A DNA stretch of 64,000 nt, from assembly GCF_032854445.1 (NCBI RefSeq), contig NC_088303.1, forward strand, positions 18,423,501-18,487,500, given 5' to 3'. The DNA comes from Liolophura sinensis. Its lineage: Eukaryota > Mollusca > Polyplacophora > Chitonida > Chitonidae. The notes below the pieces were generated by a model. The model ran no database searches. It had not been told where the DNA came from and saw only the letters and a list, made by a program, of their open reading frames with translations. How positions within the stretch are numbered: the first letter of the stretch is position 1; each line of letters starts with the position of its first letter. The position numbers were made by a program, and so were the translations under genes. Below, one piece after another: positions 1 through 10,785 of the stretch.

Positions 1-940
1 AATTATGTCAATACAATGTTTACACTGAATGATTTAGTGTTGTAATGTAGCGTTTTCCTTTGACCATAAAATTACACCAATGCATTTTTTACGGTGAATC
101 ATCTGGTGCTGCAGTTGTGCGCTACAGCGGTTGTCAAAATTCTGCTAACTGATTGATTTAGCCACAAAGCCATGTTATACTGAGCCACTGTTCGAGAGTT
201 GTTTTTTTTCTTCGTCTTGCCCATGGTCAGGTAAAGTCAAGTTTAAAGGAGAACCCCAACGGCTTTGTTTTCACACTAAATGTTCCCGAAACACAATATT
301 TAGGCTATGTTAGTATGTAAACTGCGTTTAAAAAATATTGTTTTAACTAGTTTCACTTAAAAAAAGTCTTATCGGTCGCGAAGCCCTGGTCAAGTCATGC
401 CATCTCTGGGTTTTATCTATTGGAAAGCCTTGCCAAGCCCTGACCAATCCATGCATTAGGCCTACTCACTGTGTGTTTTTCCAGAAGTTATCGTGTACCC
501 CTACGTGTACACCCCTTAATCAGCACCCTGAAAATCATATAAGTAAAACAGTTTTACAAAATATATTTTGAAAGATACCGGAGTTGTATTAGATCCTGGA
601 AAAACGTGTACACCATAGCGACTGGGTGGTACGATGACCGATTTTCACCCACATACTGGCCAGCGTAGAAAACGCAAACGCGCTCCCGTCTGGTTTGTCT
701 GTCACGAATTGGACATCCATGGAATTATAGTAATATCCGTGGAGAAATTGAGGCGGTTTCGCAGTCCACAGATTATACTTTTTAATAGCCATGTCAAGCG
801 ATAGGCCTACCGCCTACACGATGATCCATGCAGTTGGGCAGCCTGATCGTGATTTGCAGTGACGAGAACAGTGTGTCACCGGTGAAAATTAACGATCGAG
901 CTAATCTTTTATGTTTTAAATAACTATCACCAAAATAAAT
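1..940. other. Intergenic, no recognised feature
   Basis: I see no convincing coding exon, RNA gene or repeat here. The short open frames lack recognisable motifs or splice context. Confidence 0.5.
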
Positions 941-1050
941 GAAACTTGAATTATGTTTAACGGAAACAGCGATTGGTAACACATAGAAATGCCAGTTAAA
1001 ATAATGAGTTCCCGTTATGGGCTTCAAGGTACGGTATGCTGCGGGGTATA
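941..1050. repeat. Dispersed repeat pair, copy A
   Basis: This stretch aligns by eye with 15470-15585 (shared landmarks: TTGAATTAT, GGAAACAG, CACATAGAAAT, CTTCAAGGTACGG). A second matching block lies at 1855-1905, equivalent to about 15675-15725. Between the two blocks copy A holds extra DNA, including the SINE at 1369-1635. The family is unknown. Confidence 0.55.
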
Positions 1051-1368
1051 ACGCTCGCACAGCGACCTGTATGTGAGGTGTGAACTGAGGTGTAGGGCAA
1101 CCCTCTAGCGTCGTGGCCGTTGAAGGGCAAAGGATAGCGGCTCCCTACAGTATGTGCCACAGCCTCCTGTGTCAAACAAGCAGGCAAAAACTTTTACAAG
1201 GGGTGGGGGGGATAACAAGCCTCGTCCATTGGCCTTTTATTTTTGTAGGTATGGCTGAATTAGCAAGTCTCATACCACGAGGATCAAGTCCTCCGCAATG
1301 AAAGGATGTTTTTGATGAGATCTAGTCAATATTTTCTCAATCCGTGGCATTTTTAGGAAATGTATGTA

Positions 1369-1635
1369 TTTATTTATTTATTTGATTGGTGTTTTACGCC
1401 CTACTCAAGAATATTTCACTTATACAACATCGCCAAGCATTATGGTAGGTGGAAACCGGGCAGAGCCGTGGGGAAACCCACGTCCATCCGCAGGTTGCAG
1501 GCAGACCTCCCCACGTACGACCAGAGAGGAGGCCAGCATGAACTAGACTTAAACTCACAGCGACCGCATTGGTGAGAGACTCGTGGGTCATTACGCTGCG
1601 CTAGCGGGTTAACCAACTGAACCACGGAGGCCCCT
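1369..1635 (-). mobile_element. Complete tRNA-derived SINE (type 1)
   Basis: Read on the minus strand, the element starts near 1635 with a tRNA-like head. It has an A-box-like GTGGTTCAGTTGG and a B-box-like GAGTTTAAGTCTAG. A conserved central domain follows (pieces such as CCCGGTTTCC and GTATAAGTGAAATATTCTTG), then a tail GGCGTAAAACACCAATC ending in (AAAT)n. The 13-bp word GGAAATGTATGTA flanks it exactly at 1356-1368 and 1636-1648, a target-site duplication made by LINE-machinery retrotransposition. The central domain resembles what I recall of widespread conserved-domain (Meta-type) SINEs; the family name is not confirmed. Other copies in the window are listed separately. Confidence 0.9.
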
Positions 1636-2368
1636 GGAAATGTATGTAACTTTACAGTACACTGCGTTGTGTTACTGCAGTCCCAATGCCACACTTGGGC
1701 ATGGAATAATTATGTCTCGAGTATAGCGATTGTTTCGTGTGGTCTGTGTTGTACACATATAGAGAAGCCTGACATGCCTGCACCGCCGCGACGTTACAAG
1801 GTCAACGTTGGCTCGAGCCTGGTGGAGTAGAATGATTTTCTCATTTTAGATCACGAAATTCAACCGTTTTTCTTCCTTTTTCTACGTTTTAAACTATAGG
1901 AATGGATCCAAGGAATATAAAAGCATCTATATGTAGTTTGGAAGGTCCAGCGACGAGGTTCTATTTTAACAAGCCAGATTGTTACAGAGGCCGCACACCT
2001 GTGCCTGCAAAATAAGAAGCAGTCATCATTTATACAGGATACATATATCTGTAAATTAAATTATTTTCTGATATAACCGAAAAAGCAATCAAATTCCAAT
2101 AAAGCGGAAGACTTATATTAGTCCATGGACCAGACGTGATATCGGTACCCCTTGTGGCCAGACCAAATTAGTACCGACATGTTCACAGGTTCGGTAGAAG
2201 TAAAAAGATTTTGTGACAGTTCTGCAATTCTAGCTGTATCAAATGTTTTGATAAAATGAAAAATCAGTGTTGCATAAAAATTACTAAAGGCAGGAGAAAC
2301 ACCAGTATATCTTATATTTGAAATCAAAAACAAACCAAAATTTCTTAAATAAATCTTGTACTGCTACG

Positions 2369-2636
2369 TGACCCAATTGTTAGAGCGCCCGCCTCGAAGT
2401 TGGGAGACCCCATAATCAAAACAGATTGGTTTATACCAAAGATTTTTAAAAATGGCACTTTTCACTGCCTCACTTAGCGCTCAGCAATACCGGAAGATAA
2501 CGGGACTGGTTTGTTCGGTGAGCATTATCTGAGTGGGTGGGGTTTCATATCTGGTGTTTTCGGCGTGATACTTCAGTGGCGGCAGTACTTTGGCGACATG
2601 GACTCGCCTTGGCACACAGTATATCTACCATATGAC
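2369..2636 (+). mobile_element. tRNA-derived SINE (type 2), full length, diverged
   Basis: The head TTAGAGCGCCCGCCTCGAAG matches a tRNA A-box region. The body has landmarks shared with copies at 46325, 49748 and 51865: ACCAAAGA-TTTTAAAAATGGCACTT, CTCAGCA-T, and GATACTTCAGTGGCGGCAG. The B-box region is mutated. This is a second SINE type, distinct from the one at 1369. Confidence 0.8.
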
Positions 2637-2790
2637 ATGATCGCCTGCTCCGGCAGTAGGCGAGATACATTTGGTCGTCTGCTCAAGAAGTAGGCGGGAC
2701 AGATTTGGTCGTCTGATCTAGTAGTAGGCGAGACAGATTTGGTCGTCTGATCTAGCAGTAGACGGAACAGTTTCTGGTCGTCCTGAGGGC
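2637..2790. repeat. 34-bp minisatellite, about 4.5 units
   Basis: Units of 34 bp built on TGGTCGTCTGATCTAGTAG followed by TAGGCGAGACAGATT repeat with substitutions. The array starts exactly at the 3' end of the type-2 SINE, so it may have grown from the SINE tail. Confidence 0.85.
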
Positions 2791-2794
2791 AGAA

Positions 2795-5700
2795 TGATTT
2801 AATTGACTGTGTTGAAGAAAAGTGTCACTTTCGTGTATGTAGGAAAGCGGAATGTTCGGAGGTAACCACCGACCTTTGGTAGATACTTTATAAATCTCCT
2901 GACTTACAGATACAGCAAGAACACGAGGCCTGATGGACGGTTCCTTGGCCTTTGACGGCCATTTTCTATTCTCCCTTCCAGCGTGTCAAGGTTTTAATTC
3001 TTATTGTTTAATTTTTCATTGATCTAAGCGGCTTAAATCTTTTGGGTGGAAGTGGTAAAACAAATAATTGATTGGTACCTGGTTTCTGGGAGATTTAGCG
3101 AGGAAGAGCTTGCAGTCCACATTTTGCTGGAGGCCAGTTTACTGATTTGTTCCTTCAGTGCTTGTCACGAGGGATTTCAGGCTTTTACATGATGTTTTTT
3201 CTTGGTGACCGACTTATTTGTTTTCCTACCGGATGTTGTTTCCAAGAGATTATCATGGTTTTCCTGTTATTTTTCCGGAGCACAGTTTTAATGGTATGCT
3301 TATTCGATGCGTGTACCGAGAGATCTATGTTGTCAATCTGAATCTCCAGGCGGAACCTGTTTTATGCCATGTTTATTCTCTGAAGTAGGGATTTGGTAAA
3401 ACAGTTTGTTAACTAGTCGCGTATTAATCGACAGTCAGCTCAAAACATTTCCTCTTGCCCGCCGGTATTCAGCTTGAGTAAACTGAAGATTACTCAGTGA
3501 AACCACGGCCATGTTCATCCATCCTCAATGTACCAAGTATGACAATGTTGTATGGTAAACCTGCGTCTTATAAAGCCCCAGGCATGCACTGAAGCAATAT
3601 ATACATACAATCGAAACTATGACCATTTCCACTGAGATGCATTATTGTACTACACACTGTAAGATGAACAAAATCACTTGTAACTTTAAAAAAAAAAAAT
3701 TAACACGGCATTAAACACCAATAAATTATGTAAAAAATATATACCAAATGCAACTTTCAGCCTTATAATTCCGTTACACATTACATATAACAGGATTCGT
3801 TAATGATAAACAACCACATGTGATCTCATGCAGGATTCCCGTATGATTTCGCTATAGTTGCCAAAACTATATACACTTAGTAGGGACATTGCATTGCATA
3901 TGAATCATGTGACACTATATTGTATACTGTAGTGATTCCCGTATAATTTCGGTATAGTTGCCACATGTTACGTATTACCATACCTCAACTAGTATCGATT
4001 TTAATTCATGATAACATTTCTTTAATGCAAAATAGTCTATATCTTTAGTCACATAAAAGTATTTTTCCAAAGAAAAAAGCAGAACCAAGAGTCGAACTCT
4101 TTCTCCATGTGCTATATCTATTCTCCTAAGTGACTTGCTTAGTTCTCTGTATAGGCCTACTATGAACGATGCCTTAGAGACTTCATCAGAAATTAGGATT
4201 GTAAACTTTCCAAAATATGACAAAGGTGATCACATCACAAAATTTAGGTTTTACATATGAAGACAGGGGTTTATTCAAAAGGAAACTTTGACAGCAAAAC
4301 CGAAATACATATAAAAAAGTTTATGTAAAAATATTTTTCTCGATAACATTGATGGCATACAGTACAATAAAATCACACTGCCTCGTTTGAGTCAAAAATT
4401 GATGCATTTTTTGGCCGGCTATTAGTTAGCAACCATTTCTTTCATGGCCATATATGGCATATGGGTGCTTAGACGCAGTTTTATGTATGTGGTCCGGAAA
4501 TTTATACTTGCGAAAACCTGACCTCATGTAAATTTACCTCAATTAGGGTTTTATTCTAACCGTTCAAGTAAATGCTAAAAAGCAGCGTCTTTTACACCCT
4601 CTAGCATCATGGCTTAAGTAGCATTAGATGCAGGAATACAATGATGTTGACTGGAATTTATTGCTCTCGACTGATCTAGAATTACTAAAAAATGCTGTGC
4701 TGTCGTCATATTACATAAACAATCTCATGATAGCAATGCAAAGAGACCAGGTCTCCTCGGTAATGCTAAGTTTACCAGGAAAATCTGATCGATGAGGAGG
4801 AAGTGTTAGCTGTAAGATTAGAACACACGTCTTTAATAACCTTTAAGACGACTGGTTGTACGCGGAGCCATTAAACCTGCTGATACATGTAATCCACTTT
4901 ATTTTGGTATTTGAGTTAGCTGTTGTCATGGAGACTCTCAAAATTGTTGTGCATGTAGGTCAGCCTGTAGAACCGATGATCGCTAGGCCAAATAGATCGA
5001 AACTAATTAACTTCTGTTCCTGTATGTTGAGATGAAATTGGAGATATGTCTTAAGGGGCCACCTGATAAATCAGTGGCTTTCCTGGGGATTGCAGGTCTG
5101 TATGCGTAGATCAGTTAGATCGATGTAAGTTAAACACACCTTGTGATCCTGATGCAACAAATTCAGCTTACTTCCCGAATGTGACACGTGTTGAATTTTG
5201 AGAGATAGAGAGAGAGAAAAAAGAAAAGTTTCACAGCGACAAAGAAAACATTTCCTGCCATTTTAAACAGCACTTTTGGCTAGGTAAATGTGGACATCGC
5301 TAAATATCAGGTCTACTTTTCTTGTGCAGCCCGTGAATCGTGTAAACGTTGATTTTCTTTTCGTCAAACGCATTCACCGTAAGCACTGGGCTAACTAAAC
5401 ATTTATCTTTAGAGTGCACCGGCCACCAACAAAGTCATCTAAAACTGTCTGCAGTTTCACGGTTTTATTTCAGTACAGAAATGTTACCACAGAAATGCCA
5501 GTGAAAAGAAGTTTAGTGACATTTTTAGTTCAGTGACATTTTAAGCTTACATATTGTATTTATATAGGCTCAAAGTTCTATTTCTGAAAGCCGTAGGAGT
5601 CAAATTTCTAAACTTTCAATTTACAGGCCACTGAATTTACTTAACTTAAATTAGGTTTTCCACTACATCTGCAAAAGTTACAAATATCGCCAATAAACCA

Positions 5701-5940
5701 AGGCATACACCGAAATACTTTAAATTTCTATCAACATTCGGGCAAAAAATTATAACGTTTCATATTCGACGAATAACGAACTTATAAAGTCTTTATTACG
5801 TCTTTTTCAAACAATGCAACTAATGATACTCTACACGCATATCAAAATGTTAATGAATTAGCCCGTTGGTTCTTCCAAAATGATGTCTATCGGTTTTGCT
5901 AAAAATTCTACATGGCCGCCACTAGATCTCCGGCCCCTAG
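2795..5940. other. Intergenic, few features
   Basis: No supported gene. It holds a 30-nt sequence duplicated at 3834-3863 and 3934-3963, a SINE-tail remnant near 3702-3727 (GGCATTAAACACCAATAAA) and a GA-rich microsatellite near 5200-5230. A block around 4538-4720 loosely resembles 16408-16560. Confidence 0.5.
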
Positions 5941-5941
5941 A

Positions 5942-6106
5942 TCTCCGACCGTACGTGGAAAGGCCTGCCAGCACTCTGCAGATGGTCGTGGGTTTCCCTC
6001 GGGCTTTGCACGGTTTCCTCCTACAATAATGCTGGCCGCCGTCGTATAATTAAAATATTGTTGTGCACGGCGTAAAACACCAATCAAGTAAATAAATAAA
6101 AAAATC
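5942..6106 (+). mobile_element. SINE type 1, 5'-truncated
   Basis: The central domain and tail of the type-1 SINE are present: CCGTACGTGG, ATGGTCGTGGGTTTCC, AATGCTGGCCGCCGTCGTAT, GGCGTAAAACACCAATCAAG, then (AAAT)n. The tRNA-like head is missing. 5' truncation is typical of LINE-driven retrotransposition. Confidence 0.85.
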
Positions 6107-6227
6107 AAAACCCTAGAAGATAATATCCGGAAGAGTTTTACTGCCAAATTTCAAAGAGCTGCAAGTTGCCTTTTTTGTAGAAAAACAACAGAAATGACAG
6201 TACGAAAAGAATAATATTAATATTCAG

Positions 6228-6437
6228 AGCAAGAACAATACGATCCCAGCCTCCCGCATTCAACTTAGCAGCAAGAACAATACGATCAAAGCCTCCCGCA
6301 TTCAACTTAGCAGCAAGAACAATAGGCTCCTATTTTCCCGCATTCAACTTGGGGGCAAAAACAATAGGCTTCCATCTTCCTGCATTCAACTTGGGAGCAA
6401 GAACACTAGGCTTCCAGCATCCCGCCTTCAACTTGAG
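6228..6437. repeat. 42-bp minisatellite, five units
   Basis: Five 42-bp units begin AGCAAGAACAATA and contain CCCGCATTCAACTT. The first two differ at a few positions; later ones diverge more. A fragment (AAGAACAATAGCC) recurs near 6500 at the edge of the next array. Confidence 0.9.
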
Positions 6438-6526
6438 AGGGTAATAACCTGAGGGACTTCAATAGGTGTTCCACGGGTTAACACGCGTGGCCCCTGAACA
6501 AGAACAATAGCCTTAAAGCTATCACC

Positions 6527-6880
6527 TCAGAAGGGTTTGGTGTATCAGGCCCTAAGTTTCAGTGTGAAGGTTTTGGTGTAACAGGCACTAAGCTCTTGTG
6601 TGAAGGTTCTCGTGTAACAGACACTAAACTCTTGTGTGAAGGTTCTCGTGTAACAGGCACTAAACGTGAAAACCTTATGTTAAGGTTATGGTGTAACAGG
6701 CACTAAGCTCTTGTGTGAAGGTTCTCGTGTAACGGACACTAAACTCTTGTGTGAAGGTTCTAGGGTAACAGGCACTAAGCCCTTGTGTGAAGGTTTTGGT
6801 GTAACAGGCACAAGGCTGTTGTGTGAAGATTTTGGTGTAACAGGCACTAGCTCTTGTGTGAAGGATTTGGTGTATCAGCT
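6527..6880. repeat. 36-bp minisatellite, about ten units
   Basis: Units of 36 bp follow the pattern TGTGAAGGTTCTCGTGTAAC then AGGCACTAAACTCTTG. One unit has a short insertion near 6665. The array runs straight into an LTR fragment at about 6876. It may be a tandem expansion inside the U3 of that LTR, because the related LTR at 8162 lacks it. The unit is 12 codons long, so a frame stays open through it, but nothing suggests it is translated. Confidence 0.85.
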
Positions 6881-7234
6881 TCTAAATTTAGCTTGCCACT
6901 GTTTACATATGCTGAGTTCAGCGCCTGCTGTCTGCCTCTACCTTAGAATGTTCCAGAATACGCTCAGTTCGGTGCCTGTTTGTTTACATCAAGTGTTCAA
7001 GAATTTTCTTATTCTAGACAATTCCACCAGTCTATATAAGACCTATGAAAGCAGATCAAAGGAGAAGAAAAGAGAATTATTGAGAGTTTTGGATGCTTTC
7101 GCTGTGTGTTACTTTAGTAGGCCTTTTGTGCTGAATTTTGGTGTCTTTATAGCTTCTGGCTTTGTTATATCATATCTCCACCGAGCACTTGTTCAGTTTG
7201 AACTTGTATATTTAATTTGTGCTCTTGTGTACAC
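6876..7234 (+). mobile_element. LTR fragment (U3 and promoter part), related to 8162-8909
   Basis: This segment matches about 8180-8530 closely over some 350 bp, with small indels. It includes the TATA-like CTATATAAG at 7032-7040 and the stretch ending GCTCTTGTGTACAC. It stops matching at about 7230 and has no R/U5 or poly(A) signals, so it is a truncated LTR. The open frames across it are by-products. Confidence 0.85.
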
Positions 7235-7446
7235 AAGGCTAATCAATTAAGCCTTTATCCAGCCCGTGATCGTCATAGCTTGTCATCTCCTCTAGAATAT
7301 GATCCCTGTGTTGTTATAGCGGTCAATGTCCTTGGTGACTAATTACCAGGGTTGTTTGTCTGGTCTTCCAGTGCGTCATCGATTCCTCAAAGGGAAAATT
7401 GAATTTTGTGGAAAGGGCTTATTCGTTAAACTAATAAAAGTGAGAA

Positions 7447-7500
7447 AATATAACACCCTCCCCCCCCCCCCCCAAAAAAAAACCCCAAACAAAACAAAAC
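7447..7500. repeat. Poly-C and poly-A simple repeat
   Basis: A homopolymer run of C is followed by an A-rich run. Length here is likely unreliable in an assembly. Confidence 0.9.
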
Positions 7501-7591
7501 GTTTCTTTCAGTGACAATCTAGAAGAAAAATTCAGGCTGATGGCACCTCTTAGCAAAGATTTCATGTTTTATCTATACGATTCAGGCCTTC

Positions 7592-7742
7592 ATTTAGTTA
7601 TTTGATATGTGTTTTACGCCATCCTTAAGAACATTTCACTTACACGACGGCGGCCAGCATAATAATGGGAGGAAACCGGACAGAGGCCGGAGGAAACTCA
7701 CGACCATTCGCGGTCTTCCGGCAGACCTTCCCACATACGGTT
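7592..7742 (-). mobile_element. SINE type 1, head missing
   Basis: On the minus strand this is the central domain and tail of the type-1 SINE (GGTGTTTTACGCC-like tail, GACGGCGGCCAGCAT, GGAGGAAACCGG). The tRNA-like head is absent beyond about 7742. Confidence 0.85.
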
Positions 7743-7859
7743 CATGTTATCTGTCTCAAAGCCACTGGTACATTCCGGCGACATTTCATTTCGAATCTAT
7801 CCTTTGAACATAAACAAGTTCTCGTACTTTAAACTGCATTTAATAGAAAATTATTGAAG

Positions 7860-8150
7860 TTGTAGGGTTTTTCCTCCTCTGTACAAAGATCACCGCGGTG
7901 TAAATAATTCTCCCCGTGGAGGAAACTCACGTGACATTTAGTCTGATTTTTAGGTACCCAACATTTTGATTTGATAAAGACGTTTCCATGGAGGAGAAAT
8001 TTTGGCATGCACCGTGGTGGAAATCTTTTACCGAGGAGAAACCTTTAGATCGCTTATCATACCTTTACACCACGGAAAAAGCGATTATACCGCAGAGGAA
8101 ACTTAAACGCCTACGTCTCTGAGAAAACCTTTCTTCGAAGTTTATAGTTG
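7860..8150. repeat. Imperfect repeats of an ACCG-GGAGGAAAC motif
   Basis: Degenerate short motifs such as CCGTGGAGGAAAC, CCGAGGAGAAAC and CCGCAGAGGAAAC recur about every 40-60 bp up to the LTR retrotransposon. A similar decayed block lies at 20385-20610. Confidence 0.5.
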
Positions 8151-8157
8151 AATTTAT

Positions 8158-8161
8158 CAGC
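8158..8161. repeat. Target-site duplication, left (CAGC)
   Basis: CAGC immediately precedes the LTR's terminal TGTTA and recurs at 11015-11018 right after the terminal TAACA of the other LTR. Four base pairs fits Ty3/gypsy integration. Confidence 0.75.
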
Positions 8162-8909
8162 TGTTATGTGCACAACTGCCAAGCTTCTAAATTTAGCTTA
8201 CAACTGTTTACATATGCTAAGTTCAGGGCCTGCTGTCTGCATCTACCTTAGAATGTTCCAGAATACGCTCAGTTCGGGGCCTGTTTGTTTAGATCAAGTG
8301 TTCTTATTCTAGACAATTCCACCAGGCTATATAAGACCTATGAAAGCAGGTCACAAAGGGAGAAAGGAGAGTTATTGAGAGTTTGGGATGCTTTCGCTGT
8401 GTGTAGGCCTTTTGTGCTGAATATTGGTGTCTTTATAGCCTCTGGCTTTGTTATATCATATCTCCACCGAGCACTTGTTCAGTTTGAGCTTGTATATTTA
8501 TATTTAATTTGTGCTCTTGTGTACACTGTGCTTATTAGTACACGGACGCTGTCTGTGGAATTTTGTGCACATTTCGTCATACACTCAGTTATACTGTGGA
8601 TTTTCCCTCTTGTGAATTTGCCTTTGAGCATTTATGCCTGTGTGGTATATATTGCGGAATATATGCGTCCGTTTGGACTTGACACCGTTGTACATGTAAG
8701 TACTTTAGTATTTGTATAGATACTGCTATCCTTTCTTGTTAAACTTAAGTACTTTAGTATTTGTATAAGCCTTGTTATCTGTTCTTATTAAACCTAATAA
8801 ATTGTTAAAAAATAAAATCTGCTGGTTTTGGTTACTTTTTGTGCGGATAAACTGTCGTATATTTCGAACAAGCCATCTCTTTATAATACAGACAGTTTGG
8901 GTGGTAACA
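8162..8909 (+). mobile_element. 5' LTR of a Ty3/gypsy-type retrotransposon
   Basis: The 748-bp LTR starts TGTTA and ends TAACA, a matched inverted end pair. It carries a TATA-like CTATATAAG at 8327-8335 and AATAAA signals at 8796-8801 and 8811-8816, so the U3-R-U5 logic is visible. Its last 228 bp (8682-8909) are repeated with few changes as the truncated 3' LTR at 10786-11014. A primer-binding-site-like segment follows. Open frames inside the LTR are not genes. Confidence 0.9.
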
Positions 8910-8912
8910 AAT

Positions 8913-8930
8913 TGGTAGCTTGTCCGGGAA
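8913..8930 (+). promoter_or_regulatory. Candidate tRNA primer-binding site
   Basis: TGGTAGCTTGTCCGGGAA lies three bases after the LTR end. The TGG start and position are as expected for a minus-strand primer site. I cannot name the tRNA. Confidence 0.6.
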
Positions 8931-9054
8931 GTGAATTTGAATTGGGATTAAAAGGATTTTGTGTAAGTTGTGTCATTTTTCTAGCCTTTGACTTTGTAGT
9001 AAATTTTGCCAGCAGATTTTATTCATCTTGTCAGATTTTAAGCCCGACGATTTT

Positions 9055-9825
9055 ATGGAAGCGCCAGATCAGGACATTTTTGATGCGTTAAATAAGAATG
9101 ATTTGTATGCTTTAAACAAGTACCTGAATCTTAATATCAAAAGATCCTTACGTAAGAAAGATGTGCAGTTTAGTATTGCTAAATGTTTGGTAGAATTACA
9201 GGAGTTTGATGAAAGTGCATTAAATGCGTACAGGCCTGAGGGCGATGATTCCACTGTAATAAGACTGAAGGAATTAGAACTGAAGGAAAGGGAAAATGAA
9301 AGATTGTTTAAAGAAAAGGAAAGTGAAAGATTGTTTAAAGAAAAGTAAGATGAAAGATTGTTTAAGAAAACGAAAGTGAAAAATTGTTTAAAGAAAATGA
9401 AAAAGAAATATTGTTTAAGGATAATGAAAGATTGTTTAGAGAAAAGGAAAACGAAAAAGAAAGGTTGTTTAAAGAAAGGGAAAATGAAAGAGTGTTCGAA
9501 TTGGAGAAATTGAGACTTCAGAGCGAAATTGAAGCGAGGAGACTAGAAGGAGATAGGTCTGGCTTAAGTTTTTCTGATATGCCTCCAAAATTTGACGTCG
9601 CTAGAAACATAAGATTGGTGCCACAATTTCGTGAGACTGATGTAGATAAATATTTTCTACAGTTTGAGAAGATTGCTCAAAATTTAGAGTGGCCTAAAAA
9701 GTTTTGGACTACCCTTTTACAGAGTGTGTTAACTGGCAAAGCTATGGATATTTACACAGAGTTATCAACAGAACAAGCTGCAGATTATGATTTTGTGAAA
9801 GATGTTATCTTAAAAAGATATGAAA
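9055..9825 (+). pseudogene. gag-like ORF of the LTR element, broken
   Basis: This is the capsid-precursor (Gag) region of the retrotransposon. The first in-frame ATG is at 9055; the frame is open further upstream without an ATG. An acidic N-terminal part is followed by several Lys/Glu-rich heptad-like repeats (RLFKEKE type, probably coiled coil). It then has a segment typical of metazoan gypsy Gag, with a Leu-Glu-Trp-Pro motif and a Leu-Gln-Ser-Val-Leu-x-Gly-Lys-Ala motif. A TAA at 9346-9348 and a frame change split it into two open frames (to 9348, and 9384 onward). No CCHC zinc knuckle is present, because the sequence jumps at 9822 into a copy of the integrase region. It is non-functional as read. 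Confidence 0.85.
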
Positions 9826-9949
9826 ATGGAGACCACCTGATGTATCTGTTGATGATGACTGGGCTGTTAAACATCAGATTGTTGTACCTAAGGCATACCG
9901 AACTGAAATTTTACGTATTGCACATGAAATGCCATTAGCTGGTCACTTG
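9822..9949 (+). repeat. 128-bp exact duplicate of integrase-region DNA (upstream copy)
   Basis: Identical by eye to 10314-10441, offset 492 bp. It sits out of frame behind the gag segment. A 19-bp tandem step (TTGTGACTGATAAACCTT at 9947 and 9966) follows at its right edge. Confidence 0.95.
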
Positions 9950-9967
9950 TGACTGATAAACCTTATT

Positions 9968-10785
9968 GTGACTGATAAACCTTGTTTAAATCAAACTGTT
10001 GATCCTGTTGAGAAAGAAATTCCAGATTTGTATCCCTCTTGTGCTGTAACGAGGTCTATGTCAAACAAACTTTTCACAGTAACGGACTTACAGGATACAT
10101 TTCTTACACAAATGTTTACTCAAGGCGACTGCATTACTAATTATAAATCAGACCAATGTACACCTAGTGACATATCACATGTTTCTAAACATCAGCTTGT
10201 AAATGAACAGCATAAAGACCCGGAAATTTCATGTTTGTTTGACAGAGCTCTCGATGATTGTCTTGTTTCATCTGAACCTGTGTGTTATTATGTCAAGTCT
10301 GATATACTTATGCGAAAATGGAGACCACCTGATGTATCTGTTGATGATGACTGGGCTGTTAAACATCAGATTGTTGTACCTAAGGCATACCGAACTGAAA
10401 TTTTACGTATTGCACATGAAATGCCATTAGCTGGTCACTTGGATGTTAACAAGACTTACTACAGGATACTGAACCACGTCTTTTGGCCAGGATTAAAGGG
10501 AGATGTAACCCAGTTTTGTAAATCATGTTATACGTGCCAGGTAGTGGGTAAGTCTAATCAGACTATTCCTAAGGCACCATTAGAGCCTGTACCAGCTTTT
10601 CAAGAGCCATTCAGCAAAATATTGATTGATTGTGTAGGCCCTCTACCTAAGACGACGTCGGGGAATCAGTATATATTAACTATTATGTGTACAGCAACCA
10701 GATTTCCCAAAGCTGTTCCTTTAAGGAATATAAACACCAAGTCTGTTGTAAAAGCTTTAACACAGTTTTTTACTCTGTTTTGTTT
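9968..10785 (+). pseudogene. Integrase fragment (zinc-binding domain plus start of the core)
   Basis: An open frame encodes a piece of Pol. A linker with a Val-Thr-Arg-Ser-Met motif, common before gypsy integrases, is followed by an H2C2 zinc-binding domain (His-x6-His near 10412-10440; Cys-x2-Cys-x2-Cys near 10515-10537). Next comes the beginning of the integrase core with the first catalytic Asp in an Asp-Cys-Val-Gly-Pro-Leu-Pro context. The frame runs into LTR sequence at 10786, before the second Asp and the Glu of the DD35E triad. Protease, RT and RNase H are absent from the element. It cannot encode active integrase; autonomous relatives would be needed for any mobility. Confidence 0.9.

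Noticed and set aside
8285-8719. 144-residue hydrophobic frame that could be a membrane protein
   Set aside because: It lies within the LTR, and the homologous LTR fragment keeps a differently interrupted frame, so it is not a conserved gene.
10203-10430. Frame ending in the same 38 residues as the upstream gag frame
   Set aside because: This identity results from the 128-bp DNA duplication read out of frame, not from a shared protein domain.
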